A stretch of DNA of 8,385 nucleotides, taken from assembly GCF_938040765.1 (NCBI RefSeq), contig NZ_CALIAA010000189.1:1-8385 (forward strand), given 5' to 3'. The notes under the pieces were generated by a model. That model saw only the letters and a list, made by a program, of their open reading frames with translations, did not search any database and was not told the origin of the DNA. The stretch comes from an uncultured Fretibacterium sp. (GTDB taxonomy: Bacteria > Synergistota > Synergistia > Synergistales > Aminobacteriaceae). Position numbers and translations under genes: made by a program. Of the stretch, positions 1 to 5,883 are shown in pieces (within the stretch, counting starts at the first letter, position 1; each line of letters starts with the position of its first letter).

Positions 1-150
1 CTGAGTTATGAGGTGCGGATACACCCGTCGATCCTCTCCTTAGTGGAGCGGCGCAAGGCCCCGGCGAGCGAGCGTGTGAGGGAGGGGCTGAGTTCGTTTC
101 TCGGTATCCCCATGCGGGAGGCGTTCGACGACAAGGGGCTGGCGGTATGA
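1..150 (+). CDS. C-terminal part of an XRE (Cro/CI-type) HTH regulator, 5' end outside window
   Basis: The frame is open from base 1 and ends at TGA 148-150, giving 49 residues without a start, so the gene begins upstream. The visible part contains ILSLVERRKAPASERVREGL followed by SSFLGIPMREAF. This fits the second half of an XRE helix-turn-helix: recognition helix, the 'S-x-x-E-x-x-K-x-P-S' turn, then the 'L-x-x-x-L-x-I-x-x-x-x-F' closing helix. Family knowledge: such proteins are phage repressors, Cro-like switches or plasmid/phage copy regulators that bind operators as dimers. It lies directly upstream of the early gene cluster on the same strand, so a Cro-like or early-operon regulator role is plausible but inferred. 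Most of the DNA-binding domain is missing, so the class is fairly likely and the specific role unknown. Confidence 0.6.
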   Translation: MSYEVRIHPSILSLVERRKAPASERVREGLSSFLGIPMREAFDDKGLAV

Positions 151-154
151 GACC

Positions 155-184
155 AAGAAAAAAGCCGTCCTGGGCATGGACGGC
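155..184 (-). terminator. GC hairpin with A-tract: minus-strand intrinsic terminator or leader hairpin
   Basis: GCCGTCC (164-170) pairs perfectly with GGACGGC (178-184) across a 7-nt loop, and an A-run lies at 158-163. Read on the minus strand this is a 7-bp GC-rich stem followed by six T, the textbook intrinsic terminator. No minus-strand gene is visible to its right, so it would only stop antisense transcription. On the plus strand the stem ends 1 nt before the AAAGGAG Shine-Dalgarno of the next gene (186-192), so it could instead be an mRNA structure tuning that start. Confidence 0.45.
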
Positions 185-199
185 GAAAGGAGATGAAAG

Positions 200-988
200 A
201 TGTTGGCTGTCGGGAATATTGTACCACGAGCACCACGAAGGAGGGGCGGCGGCGGGATACGCAGGGCGTTCGACAAGCGCTATCGGAGTGTGCTGACACG
301 CGCCTATGATTTTGAGAATCGGGAGTTTGACCTTGACAGGCTGAACGGAATCATTCGGGTTGACGAGGGGTCTCCCGAACTCAACGAATATCGGGACAGG
401 CTTCTCAGAGAGCAGGTTCTTGCCGCTTTGGACTGTGAGCTGGGGGGCGAAACCGCCATGCTGTGGCTGGAGTTGGGGAGTGCAAGCCACGCTGCGGGGC
501 ACCCCGAGATGCTTCAAGTGGCGCGCGAGTTTCGAGATTCCCTGGAAAAGCCTTTCATGGAGCCGGATAAGTTCGGAAACCTCGTCGACAAACGGGGCCA
601 GGAGCTCAAAGTCTGCCATGTCTACGAGCTGCATCGGTATCTGTCGCGTCTCGTAAAGCAACTGAGGTATCTTGCGAAGGTGCACCGCACACCGGCTGCG
701 CGTCGCAAACCGAGGATGGCGGCTATCGCGAGATACTTTCTGCGTGTGCGTCCCACGTCCCGCTCCCGAGCCCCCCGCTCAGCGCGCAGGGCGTCCTTCT
801 CCGTGGCCGCGTCCAGTCCGGGCGGAGGAGACTCCTCAGGAGAATCCGACCAAGGAGACCCACCTGGGCCTCACCCCTTCTGTCCCCTTGTAACACCCCC
901 ATCAAATCGTAAAAACAATCAGGAACCTTTGCGTCCGTGGCTTGGCCTCGGCTGTTGCCGCATGGAGAGGGGGCGGTCGGCATGGTGA
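200..988 (+). CDS. Unrecognised phage early protein with a low-complexity C-terminal tail
   Basis: I do not recognise this protein (262 residues). The ATG at 200 has AAAGGAG at 186-192 with 7-nt spacing. Residues about 22-163 look like a folded, mostly helical domain with mixed charge (for example DRLLREQVLAALDCELG, then a helix around VYELHRYLSRLVKQLRYLAK). Residues 1-21 are Arg/Gly-rich. From about 164 onward the sequence is Arg-, Ser-, Pro- and Gly-rich (SSPGGGDSSGESDQGDPPGP), which looks disordered, and around 890-930 the codons turn AT-rich compared with the neighbours. The stop (986-988) overlaps the start of the next gene (ATG 982) by 7 nt, matching the other junctions in the cluster and arguing that the long tail is translated. 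Alternatively the tail is a frame-shifted extension of a shorter gene. Confidence 0.6.
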   Translation: MLAVGNIVPRAPRRRGGGGIRRAFDKRYRSVLTRAYDFENREFDLDRLNGIIRVDEGSPELNEYRDRLLREQVLAALDCELGGETAMLWLELGSASHAAGHPEMLQVAREFRDSLEKPFMEPDKFGNLVDKRGQELKVCHVYELHRYLSRLVKQLRYLAKVHRTPAARRKPRMAAIARYFLRVRPTSRSRAPRSARRASFSVAASSPGGGDSSGESDQGDPPGPHPFCPLVTPPSNRKNNQEPLRPWLGLGCCRMERGRSAW

Positions 989-1275
989 CGGCACGGGACC
1001 GCGAGGCGTGGAACTCCCAGAAGCTGGCCGTGCTGGAGCACCTCAAGGCGGGCCGGAGCATCACCCAGGACGAGGCGCGGGGGCAATTCGGCATCATGCG
1101 CCTGGCCTCCCGGATCGACGAGCTCAGGCGCTCCGGCTGGAACGTCCTGACCGAGATGATCTCCGTCGGAGAAGGGGGAGCGCGCGTCGCCCGGTACTCC
1201 CTGGGGGAGGAGCCGAGGCGGGCGAGCCGGGTCATCCCTGTACCCTGCAAGGGGCCGGAGAGGGGGCGGCGTTGA
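982..1275 (+). CDS. Small winged-helix/HTH protein (HTH_39-like) of phage replication clusters
   Basis: 97 residues. The body (about 13-75) reads KLAVLEHLKAGRSITQDEA, then GIMRLASRIDELRRSGWNV and a short beta-type end (ARVARYSL). This is the pattern of the small helix-turn-helix family PF14090 (HTH_39): helix 1, 'sItqdeA' helix 2, 'RLasRI-ELR' recognition helix, then a wing. Such proteins are common beside phage replication initiators; a DNA-binding regulatory or accessory role is inferred. The start at 982 is chosen because GGAGAGGGGGCGG lies 5 nt upstream, an identical 13-mer at identical spacing to that of the next gene. A GTG/ATG extension upstream would have no such site and would run further into gene 200-988. 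The stop shares one base with the next start (TGATG, 1273-1277), so the two are probably translationally coupled. Confidence 0.75.
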   Translation: MVTARDREAWNSQKLAVLEHLKAGRSITQDEARGQFGIMRLASRIDELRRSGWNVLTEMISVGEGGARVARYSLGEEPRRASRVIPVPCKGPERGRR

Positions 1276-2219
1276 TGGGTAGACAATTTGCGATGATCCC
1301 GCTGGAGATGCTTCGGGACAGCCGCCTTCTGGCCCTGGATTTTGCAGTGTACGCCAGCATCGACAGCCATAGTGACAAACAGGGGAATAGCTGGCCGGGA
1401 TTGCGGACTATCGCCACCGAGGCAAGGGTATCCAGGCCGACGGTTATAGCATCGCTGAATCGCCTGGAGCAGGCCGGCCACATCCAAAAAACAAAAAGGC
1501 GACAAGATGGCACAAAGGAGTTTGCCCACAATCTCTACGCTCTTCGTTTACGCAGGGGTGGGGTGGTAAACGAGGTTGACCACGTGGTAAACGACATTGA
1601 CCAGGGTGGTAAATCTCCTTTACCACGTGGTAAAGCACGTTTACTGGGGGTGGTAAACGACGTTTACTCTAACCATAACCATAAGAACCATAAAAAAGAA
1701 AAAGAATACCCGCCCTTCCCAGGTGGTAAACCTCCTGAACCACCTTCCCCCTCAGAGGCCCCTACACAGACCTCTCCCCCAGCAGAGCCTCCTACCCCGT
1801 GGGATACCCCTTCTCCCCAGACAGAGGCCCCTACCCCCGAAGGCATCCCCCCCAAAGACGAGGGGGCGGGTGGGGTCAGCAAAATTACTGACAGTAGAAA
1901 TGCGGATAACGGAGAGGGTGAAACGGCAGAGGGGGCTAAGGCCACGACGGAGGCCGAGCATTGGACGGAAGTGGATGCGTACTTTTCCCAGTTTTGGGAT
2001 GGTTACCCGCGCAAGGAGGGGAAGGCCGACGCTAGAGCGATGTTCCGGAAGCTCTTCCCGCCGGGGAAAGACCCCGAGTCCTATTTTGCCCGTATCCGTG
2101 AGATCGATGAACGTATGGGGCCGTTCCTTGACAGGGCTGAGGAGCTGAAACAGTGCGGAGACCAGAAGTTTATCCCAAAGCCCGCAAACTGGCTCAAGCG
2201 GGAGTTCGGCGATGTCTGA
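1275..2219 (+). CDS. Phage replication initiator / replisome organiser with N-terminal winged HTH
   Basis: 314 residues in three parts. Residues 1-95 are a winged HTH (HTH_36-like): IPLEMLRDSRLLALDFAVYA, then the HTH itself, ATEARVSRPTVIASLNRLEQ. Residues about 96-225 are a linker: a basic stretch YSNHNHKNHKKEKE (131-144) followed by a Pro/Glu/Thr-rich segment (145-195). Residues about 228-314 are a C-terminal domain with the FW-x-x-YPRK-x-x-K signature (FWDGYPRKEGKADARAMF) and the terminal IPKPANWLKREF, a pattern seen at the C-terminus of many phage replication proteins. Role by family: the N-terminal domain binds origin iterons and the C-terminal domain engages the helicase or its loader. 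The iterons lie inside this gene, in the linker-coding part, as in lambda O. The start at 1275 has the 13-nt Shine-Dalgarno at 1257-1269. The next gene (DnaB-like) overlaps its end by 8 nt. Confidence 0.85.
   Translation: MGRQFAMIPLEMLRDSRLLALDFAVYASIDSHSDKQGNSWPGLRTIATEARVSRPTVIASLNRLEQAGHIQKTKRRQDGTKEFAHNLYALRLRRGGVVNEVDHVVNDIDQGGKSPLPRGKARLLGVVNDVYSNHNHKNHKKEKEYPPFPGGKPPEPPSPSEAPTQTSPPAEPPTPWDTPSPQTEAPTPEGIPPKDEGAGGVSKITDSRNADNGEGETAEGAKATTEAEHWTEVDAYFSQFWDGYPRKEGKADARAMFRKLFPPGKDPESYFARIREIDERMGPFLDRAEELKQCGDQKFIPKPANWLKREFGDV
1563..1743. repeat. Intragenic iteron array: probable replication origin
   Basis: Five tandem copies of a 21-nt imperfect palindrome start at 1563, 1584, 1606, 1627 and 1650, so they are spaced 21, 22, 21 and 23 bp (about two helical turns). 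A sixth, diverged copy starts at 1723. The ideal unit is GTGGTAAA-N5-TTTACCAC. Across the junction of copies 3 and 4 the arms form a perfect 16-bp palindrome, TTTACCACGTGGTAAA (1619-1634). Copy 5 contains a perfect 15-bp dyad, GTAAACGACGTTTAC (1653-1667). Copy 6 keeps GTGGT and ACCAC arms but has a degraded right core. By analogy with lambda O, these are the binding sites of the protein that this gene encodes. Confidence 0.85.
1668..1709. other. AT-rich tract next to iterons: candidate DNA unwinding element
   Basis: Immediately after iteron 5 the composition drops to roughly 30% GC in an otherwise GC-rich gene. The tract carries three ACCATAA repeats (1672-1678, 1678-1684, 1687-1693) and then a purine run of A and G up to 1706. 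Its place between iteron 5 and iteron 6 matches the AT-rich unwinding region beside iterons in lambda-type origins. It also encodes the basic His/Asn/Lys linker, so the base bias could partly reflect the peptide. Confidence 0.65.
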
Positions 2220-3537
2220 GCGGCAGATTGACTCCGAGTTCGATGCAGCCTGCGGCCCCACGGAGACGCCGCCGCCCAAAGACTGGGGGGACGTGTCCCG
2301 CTACTTGGGGGAGGAGAGTGATCGGCGTTTCGAGGAGACCCGGCTTCGCCATGAGCGGCTTGTGAACCCCAACGGCTTGAACCTTCGGGACCTGCTTGAG
2401 GGTTCCATCGATGAGGCGGGCCGTCTCATGGTGCTGTCCAATCAGTTCGGGGCCTATCGCGAGGAAGGGATGCCCCTCCAGGACATTCGGCGTCTGTACC
2501 TTTACGCGGCCAGGGGGCTGATCGACCCGGCGAGGGTGGAGCGTGCCGTAGATCGGGCGTTGCTGCAGGAGAAGTATCCCGACGTTGATGCGCGGTTCGA
2601 GAAGGCCGCAAACCCTGCGCACCACAGAGAGCTCCTGGAGGAGGCCGTCCGGCGTCGCGGATCGCTGGAGACGCTGCGGCTGAATATCGAGGAGCTGGAT
2701 GCCCTCATCAACGACGGGGCGGGTATCGGACTGGGCGAGGTGCTCCATATCGTCGGGGGCGAGGGAGGTCTAAAAACGTCCCTCCTGCTCCATGCGCTGA
2801 TCGACTACGTTGAGCGCGGAGGACGGGCTTTGTTCCTGAGCCTGGACATGCACCCCCAAAAGATCGAAGAGCGGCTGTATCGTCGTCTCCTGAACTGCGG
2901 ACAAGCCCAGGTGGTCGAACATATCCGACTCAACACTCCGGAGTACCGCATGGCCAAGGAGGCCCGAGCGAGGCAGGATGACGGGCTCTCAATCATGGGC
3001 GGGCCGATGAACCTGACGCAGATCGAAAATGTCATCCTGGCCTCCGATGCGGACGTGGTGGCCTTGGACTACGTTACCGCTATCGATGGATTCAGGGATG
3101 AGTTGACGGCGGCCCGGAGCGTCTCGAAGAAATTCCGGGAGCTGCGGGATCGCTGGGGCCTGACCTTCTTGTTGCTGTCCCAAATGAGCCGGTCAAGCCG
3201 CCAGGACCAGGCCAAGGGTGGCACGGGCGGACACGCCATCGGGGGCAGCGCCCTGGAGCAGTTCGTCGATTACGAGCTTGAGCTGCTGAGCGACGCTCCG
3301 GAGACACCGGGCAGCAGGCCGCGCCTGATCGCGACGCTGCGGAAGAATCGCGGCGGGCCGTCCGGGAAATCCTTCGAGATTTTCCCGTTCTTTCCGTCCT
3401 TGGAGTTCGGAAACAAGGCGGAACCCGTGGAGCGCGCGGCCACGCGCAAACCGATGTTTTCGTTTGCCGACAAAATTCAATGGGGCTCCTTGACATCGGG
3501 GGGCGCTGCCGGATTCGCGCCAGAGGCGGGGTCATGA
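2212..3537 (+). CDS. DnaB-like replicative helicase / RecA-fold ATPase
   Basis: 441 residues. The C-terminal two thirds is a RecA/DnaB-type ATPase: P-loop VGGEGGLKTS (181-190, Lys188, Thr189), acidic residues of a second strand FLSLDMH (208-214), Walker B DVVALDY (281-287), LLLSQMSRSSR (320-330) corresponding to DnaB motif H4 'lsQLnR', GSALEQFVDYELEL (345-358), and KNRGGPSG (378-385) corresponding to the DnaB 'KnRnGptG' loop. The N-terminal 150 residues do not obviously match the classic DnaB N-terminal domain. The usual Gly before the P-loop Lys is Leu here. Role by family: hexameric 5'-3' unwinding at the phage fork, recruited by the initiator encoded just upstream. The start at 2212 overlaps the preceding stop (2217-2219) and has GCGGGAG about 7 nt upstream. 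The stop overlaps the next start as ATGA. Confidence 0.85.
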   Translation: MSERQIDSEFDAACGPTETPPPKDWGDVSRYLGEESDRRFEETRLRHERLVNPNGLNLRDLLEGSIDEAGRLMVLSNQFGAYREEGMPLQDIRRLYLYAARGLIDPARVERAVDRALLQEKYPDVDARFEKAANPAHHRELLEEAVRRRGSLETLRLNIEELDALINDGAGIGLGEVLHIVGGEGGLKTSLLLHALIDYVERGGRALFLSLDMHPQKIEERLYRRLLNCGQAQVVEHIRLNTPEYRMAKEARARQDDGLSIMGGPMNLTQIENVILASDADVVALDYVTAIDGFRDELTAARSVSKKFRELRDRWGLTFLLLSQMSRSSRQDQAKGGTGGHAIGGSALEQFVDYELELLSDAPETPGSRPRLIATLRKNRGGPSGKSFEIFPFFPSLEFGNKAEPVERAATRKPMFSFADKIQWGSLTSGGAAGFAPEAGS

Positions 3538-5204
3538 TTACCCCCCGCCCTTACCAAACGGAGGCCCTGGATGCTGTTCTCGGACGCTGGCGTGATGGCG
3601 TCACTCGCCAGCTCGTCAGCCTCCCGACCGGGTGTGGAAAAACTTTGATCTTCGGCATGGTCGCCGGGGCCCTGAAGACCCGCACCCTTGTCCTGGCGCA
3701 TCGGGAGGAGCTGCTCCTACAGACACGGCAGAAGATCCGCCTCGTCTACCCGGAGGCCGACGTCGGCATCCTCAAGGCCGAGGAGCGCTCCGGGCTCTGG
3801 ACGGATATCTGCATCGCCTCCGTGCAGACGGCCATGAGGAACACGGACGCTCTCCGGGAGCGCGGCTTCCGACTCTTGATCTGCGACGAGGCACACCATG
3901 CCGCCGCGACCTCCTACGCGAAGATTTTCGAGGCGCAGGGTTTCATGGAGGGCGACCGAGAAAAACTGCTCCTGGGCGTCACGGCCACGGCGTACCGGGG
4001 CGACAACGTGGGGCTGGGGAGCGTGTTCGAGGAGATCGTCTTCGAGCGCTCCATCCTGGCCATGATGAAGGCCGGGTATCTCTGCGACGTGCGGGGCCTG
4101 GAGATCAAGACGGGAGCCGACATCTCCGGCGTCCGTACCCGAACCGGGGACTTTGCCCCCGACGAGCTATCCGCCGTCATCGACACCCCGGAGCGGAATG
4201 CCCTCGTGGCGGACAGTTATCTCCGGTATGGTCAGGGACGCCGGGGCGTGGTCTTCGGCGTCGGGGTCGGACACGCCCTGAACCTGGCCGAGGCTTTCCG
4301 GGAGCGGGGCGTCCCCTGTAGGGCCGTCTATGGCGCGATGGATGCGGAGGAGAGACGCCGTGCCCTGTCGGAATACGAGGCCGGGGATATCCGGGTGCTC
4401 TTGAACTGCAACGTTTTGACGGAGGGCTGGGACTGTCCGGAGGCGAGCGTCGTCATGATGGCCAGACCCACGAAGTCTCGGGGATTGTTTATCCAGTGCG
4501 TGGGGCGAGGACTGAGAACGGCCCCCGGTAAGGCGGATTGCCTCCTGATCGACTTTGTGGACACGGCCCGAAAACACAAGCTGTGCGGGTTCGGCACCTT
4601 GGCCGGAGATTCGGAGCTCAAGCCCAGGAAGGGCAAGCGTCTCCTGGAGATCGTGGCCGAGGAGGAGGCAGGGGAAGCGCGTCGAGTTGGGAGCCCCGCT
4701 CCTGTTCAGGCCCAGGCTGTGGCCCTGGACCTTCTGGGACGCTCGCGCTTCGTCTGGACGCCGATAGGCCCCAGTTACCGCCTGAACGTTCTGGATGGGG
4801 CCGTGTTCTGCAAGGCGGTCCCTGGAGGCTATCGCGTTTTTCGCTCCGAGCCCGGAGGCACTGCGACGGAGCTCTCCGGGGACGTTCTGCCCCTGGACTA
4901 TGCTCTGGGCGTCGGCGAGGATTACGTGAGGCGGCGCACGGATGCGGCCATACTGTCGAAGGATGCGGGATGGCGGAAGTATCCGGCCTCCGGGAAGCAG
5001 CTTGCCCTCATGAAGCGGCTGGGTATCCCCTATGCGGGCGACGTGTCGAGGGGCGAGGCGTCTGAGCTGATCGAGCGGGCTTTTGCAGAACCCCTGACGA
5101 CCCGTCAGCGGTTCTTCATCCAACGCCGCAGACTTCACCCTCACCCGGAGCTGCTGACGAAACGTGAGGCGTCGCGGCTCATATCTCTGGCCAAGCAGGC
5201 ATGA
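3534..5204 (+). CDS. SF2 DEAD/DEAH-box helicase with duplicated C-terminal module
   Basis: 556 residues from ATG 3534 (ATGA overlap with the previous stop, AGAGGCGGGG just upstream; an earlier in-frame ATG at 3480 would overlap the DnaB-like gene by 58 nt and lacks a good ribosome site). Superfamily 2 motifs are complete: RPYQ (5-8, Q motif), PTGCGKT (31-37, motif I), DEAHH (118-122, motif II), TATAYR (150-155, motif III), LTEGWDCP (295-302, motif V) and QCVGRGLR (321-328, motif VI). This order resembles UvrB/RadD-like phage helicases. After the core, about 400-480 is a separate region. Then come two copies of a short module: PASGKQLALMKRLGI...GEASELI (484-513) and LTTRQRFFIQ...REASRLI (521-550). 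Role by family: ATP-dependent remodelling of branched DNA in replication or recombination; the exact substrate is unknown. Confidence 0.88.
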   Translation: MITPRPYQTEALDAVLGRWRDGVTRQLVSLPTGCGKTLIFGMVAGALKTRTLVLAHREELLLQTRQKIRLVYPEADVGILKAEERSGLWTDICIASVQTAMRNTDALRERGFRLLICDEAHHAAATSYAKIFEAQGFMEGDREKLLLGVTATAYRGDNVGLGSVFEEIVFERSILAMMKAGYLCDVRGLEIKTGADISGVRTRTGDFAPDELSAVIDTPERNALVADSYLRYGQGRRGVVFGVGVGHALNLAEAFRERGVPCRAVYGAMDAEERRRALSEYEAGDIRVLLNCNVLTEGWDCPEASVVMMARPTKSRGLFIQCVGRGLRTAPGKADCLLIDFVDTARKHKLCGFGTLAGDSELKPRKGKRLLEIVAEEEAGEARRVGSPAPVQAQAVALDLLGRSRFVWTPIGPSYRLNVLDGAVFCKAVPGGYRVFRSEPGGTATELSGDVLPLDYALGVGEDYVRRRTDAAILSKDAGWRKYPASGKQLALMKRLGIPYAGDVSRGEASELIERAFAEPLTTRQRFFIQRRRLHPHPELLTKREASRLISLAKQA

Positions 5205-5243
5205 GGGGCCGGGTTGGCCGGAGGATAAGGAGGTGGACGAAGG

Positions 5244-5522
5244 ATGACCAAGCTGAAGCCCGGAGACTTCGGGCGCTGGATCAAGGCCCGGAGGCGGGAG
5301 CTCGGGCTGGGGCGGTAACGGTGTGCCGGGCGTGCCATTATCGGGGGCGAGGCGCTGCGGCTCATCGAGTGCGGGAAGACCTGCCCCTCTCTCTGCAAGG
5401 CCGGTACCCTCTACGGTCTGGCTAAGGTCCTGGAGCTTGATGTGGCGGAGGTCATGGAGCGCGCGGCCCAAGAGAACCACAGTCTTGTCGAGACTCTGGA
5501 GTGGGCCAAGGAGCACATGTAG
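5244..5522 (+). pseudogene. XRE-type HTH gene interrupted by an in-frame TAA
   Basis: A perfect Shine-Dalgarno AAGGAGGTG (5227-5235) sits 8 nt before ATG 5244. The frame encodes 24 residues ending DFGRWIKARRRELGLGR, then TAA (5316-5318), then continues open for 67 codons to TAG 5520-5522. The downstream part contains GGEALRLIECGKTCPSLCKA and LYGLAKVLELDVAEVM, the recognition helix, turn and closing helix of an XRE domain. The spacing from 'ELGL' to 'LIE' (18 positions counting the stop) equals that of intact XRE domains, so a single nonsense change (for example from CAA or GAA) explains the break without a frameshift. An alternative is paired indels in the G-runs at 5308-5313 and 5328-5331, because the +1/+2 frame there reads AVTVCR. 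No usable restart codon lies before the HTH half. It could be a true pseudogene or a sequence error. Confidence 0.7.
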
Positions 5523-5577
5523 CAAGTCCGGCAGCCAGGGAAAACTTGAATTCGCAAGCGTGGCGAGCTGACTAATG

Positions 5578-5605
5578 TTGACTTTCTCCAGGCCCGCGAG
5601 ATAAC
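5578..5605 (+). promoter_or_regulatory. Possible sigma70-type promoter
   Basis: TTGACT (5578-5583) is followed after 16 nt by GATAAC (5600-5605). The -35 is 5/6 and the -10 about 4/6 of consensus. It would read into the terminator at 5653-5687, so if real it may make a short RNA or an attenuated leader for the regulator gene at 5927. Confidence 0.25.
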
Positions 5606-5652
5606 GAAAAATTACGTTGGCGGCCTCCTTGGCCAGGGGGCGTAATCCGTTT

Positions 5653-5687
5653 ACGACCCTTCTGAACGAAAAGGGCGTCGTTTTTTT
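5653..5687 (+). terminator. Rho-independent terminator
   Basis: ACGACCCTT (5653-5661) pairs with AAGGG (5671-5675) plus TCGT (5678-5681), leaving a 2-nt bulge, and runs straight into seven T (5681-5687). It lies about 130 nt after the XRE pseudogene and would end the replication transcription unit. Confidence 0.65.
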
Positions 5688-5691
5688 CTAC

Positions 5692-5707
5692 CCCCTTGGC
5701 CAAGGGG
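5692..5707. repeat. 16-bp perfect palindrome
   Basis: CCCCTTGGCCAAGGGG is perfectly self-complementary, just after the terminator's T-run. It has no loop, which suits a dimeric DNA-binding protein better than an RNA hairpin. Confidence 0.6.
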
Positions 5708-5747
5708 AACATGGTTCGCTTTGAGCCGGGTTGGCCTGGGGGATGGG

Positions 5748-5762
5748 GTAAGGTTCGTTTAC
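5748..5762. promoter_or_regulatory. Iteron-like 15-bp dyad GTAA-N7-TTAC
   Basis: GTAAGGTTCGTTTAC has the same GTAA-N7-TTAC core as the iterons at 1563-1670. It is flanked by GGATGGG and CATCC, which extend the dyad. Inferred to be an additional binding site for the initiator or another protein with the same specificity. Confidence 0.45.
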
Positions 5763-5767
5763 ATCAT

Positions 5768-5788
5768 CCCCCCTGTGGCTACGGTGAG
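5768..5788 (+). repeat. Direct repeat copy 1 (C-run + TGTGGCTACGGTGAG)
   Basis: A C-run followed by TGTGGCTACGGTGAG. The second copy (6452-6472) reads C-run, TGTGGTCACGGTAAG, differing at three positions. A looser relative, C-run, ATACCGTGAGCACCGTAAG, lies at 7521-7545. Each copy sits in a different spacer. Confidence 0.5.
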
Positions 5789-5800
5789 CCCAAGTCAAGG

Positions 5801-5829
5801 ACCTGACTTCAGAAACTCTGAGGTCAGGT
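5801..5829. repeat. Long inverted repeat (13-bp arms, 3-nt loop)
   Basis: ACCTGACTTCAGA (5801-5813) pairs with TCTGAGGTCAGGT (5817-5829) across AAC with only one G-T type mismatch. There is no T-run after it, so it is an RNA hairpin or protein-binding dyad rather than a simple terminator. Confidence 0.65.
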
Positions 5830-5839
5830 GGTACCGTCT

Positions 5840-5883
5840 CCTCAATTTTGAGGGCTGGACTTTTTGCGGCTGAAATTTCAGCC
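5840..5883. repeat. Two adjacent palindromes upstream of the regulator gene
   Basis: CCTCAATTTTGAGG (5840-5853) and GGCTGAAATTTCAGCC (5868-5883) are both perfect dyads with AT-rich centres. They lie 45-85 bp before ATG 5927, where operators for that gene would be expected. A T-run (5861-5865) follows the first and could make it a weak terminator. Confidence 0.55.

Noticed and set aside
147..296. 49-codon frame starting at an ATGA overlap with the first gene
   Set aside because: Weak ribosome site and no domain. It competes with the gene at 200, which has a better site and a much longer folded product.
723..1529. 268-codon open frame on the minus strand
   Set aside because: It runs opposite three genes, two of them with clear HTH domains, and has no recognisable domain of its own.
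1558..1743. CRISPR array
   Set aside because: The repeats are contiguous, palindromic, 21-23 bp apart and inside a gene. There are no unique spacers and no cas genes.
5244..5522. TAA read as a sense codon (recoded phage)
   Set aside because: No other supported gene contains an in-frame stop, and TAA reassignment is not known for bacteriophages of this sort. A mutation or sequence error is simpler.
4167..5525. 452-codon open frame on the minus strand
   Set aside because: It lies opposite the SF2 helicase, whose motifs are complete. Long antisense frames are expected in GC-rich genes, and its peptide shows no recognisable domain.
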